Shown here one piece after another: positions 63,864 through 64,000 of a stretch of 64,000 nucleotides of DNA. The stretch's first letter is position 1. Every line of letters starts with the position of its first letter. Below the pieces are notes generated by a model that worked only from the letters and a program-made list of their open reading frames with translations, did not search any database and had not been told where the DNA came from. The stretch spans positions 124,001 to 188,000 of the forward strand of contig JALOLD010000004.1 of the NCBI GenBank assembly GCA_025456145.1, given 5' to 3'. The DNA is from Thermoanaerobaculales bacterium. Its GTDB lineage: Bacteria; Acidobacteriota; Thermoanaerobaculia; Thermoanaerobaculales; Sulfomarinibacteraceae. The translations under genes and the position numbers were made by a program.

Positions 63864-63980
63864 TGTACCGCCGGGTGAGCCGTCAAGCCGATGACCGTCG
63901 CGGCGCTTTGAGCGACCGCGTCGGAGGATGAGGACCCCGATCACCGCAACAATGCCGTCGAGCCCGGTCGGTAGGAGGCC

Positions 63981-64000
63981 ATGATGAAGAGCGCAGCCCT
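63981..64000 (+). CDS. start of a gene cut by the window end
   Basis: GTAGGAGGCC lies directly before ATGATGAAGAGC, reading MMKSAA to the last base. The strong Shine-Dalgarno and the Met-Lys start suggest a real gene, perhaps with a signal peptide, but only six codons are visible. Confidence 0.3.

Overview
The window is one continuous stretch of a very GC-rich (about 70% by eye) bacterial chromosome. Genes are tightly packed and many overlap by 1-4 bases. No rRNA, tRNA, CRISPR array, phage or transposase gene was recognised. The gene set (Gram-negative TolC/RND export, undecaprenyl recycling, B12-dependent ribonucleotide reductase, 2-oxoacid:ferredoxin oxidoreductase joined to NuoEFG/HydABC-like subunits, rubrerythrin) suggests an environmental bacterium with an at least partly anaerobic life, plausibly an Acidobacteriota (Thermoanaerobaculia/Holophagae-like) lineage. 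That placement is an inference from gene content, not a measured one.

Layout. 1-5.8 kb: a truncated alpha-solenoid membrane protein, a DnaJ relative with a halved zinc finger behind a heat-shock-like promoter, peptide deformylase overlapping an amidohydrolase, a small P-loop kinase-like protein, and an excisionase-type HTH fused to a PTS EIIA domain. 6-9.9 kb: acpP-fabF, a channel-like CLC protein with CBS domains, and a DUF5063-like protein. 9.9-16.5 kb: a complete, tightly overlapped tryptophan operon trpEGDCFBA. 16.5-23.8 kb: rsmA (start region covered by a perfect hairpin), uppP-ftsK, a small membrane protein, mutL and a rhomboid-like protein lacking catalytic residues. 23.8-24.6 kb: a palindrome-rich gene-free island with a decayed four-helix-bundle gene.

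24.6-33.8 kb: an electron-transfer locus. Divergent from an unrecognised 407-aa protein, and behind an 18-bp palindrome, lie a P-loop ATPase, KorD/A/B/C-like oxoacid:ferredoxin oxidoreductase, NuoE/NuoF/HoxU-like subunits without a hydrogenase catalytic subunit, a CooF/HycB-like polyferredoxin and a rubrerythrin. They would pass low-potential electrons from oxoacids through ferredoxin to NAD(H) or the reverse.

34-45.7 kb: a PAS/GAF/GGDEF/EAL protein, acyl-CoA-binding protein, histidine ammonia-lyase, an AtoE-type transporter, B12-dependent ribonucleotide reductase with tandem NrdR-box-like sites at its promoter, and an SDR-type threonine dehydrogenase. 45.7-51 kb: a MacAB-like exporter with two separate permeases, its genes interrupted by palindromic repeats. 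51-56.7 kb: a HEPN/nucleotidyltransferase pair with a ribbon-helix-helix fusion, an ICMT-like enzyme, a triheme cytochrome, a RhaD-like aldolase, a nitronate monooxygenase, a DsrE-like lipoprotein and a zinc ribbon. 56.7-63.2 kb: a TetR-TolC-adaptor-RND efflux operon with a perfect TetR-type palindrome. 63.3-64 kb: a BrnT/BrnA toxin-antitoxin pair.

A recurring theme is small intergenic stem-loop repeats in at least four sequence classes (GGACGC/GGGATC hexamer arms, AACCACAAAGACAC-like, AGCTGA-like, and an AT-rich 30-bp perfect inverted repeat). Several lie inside operons.
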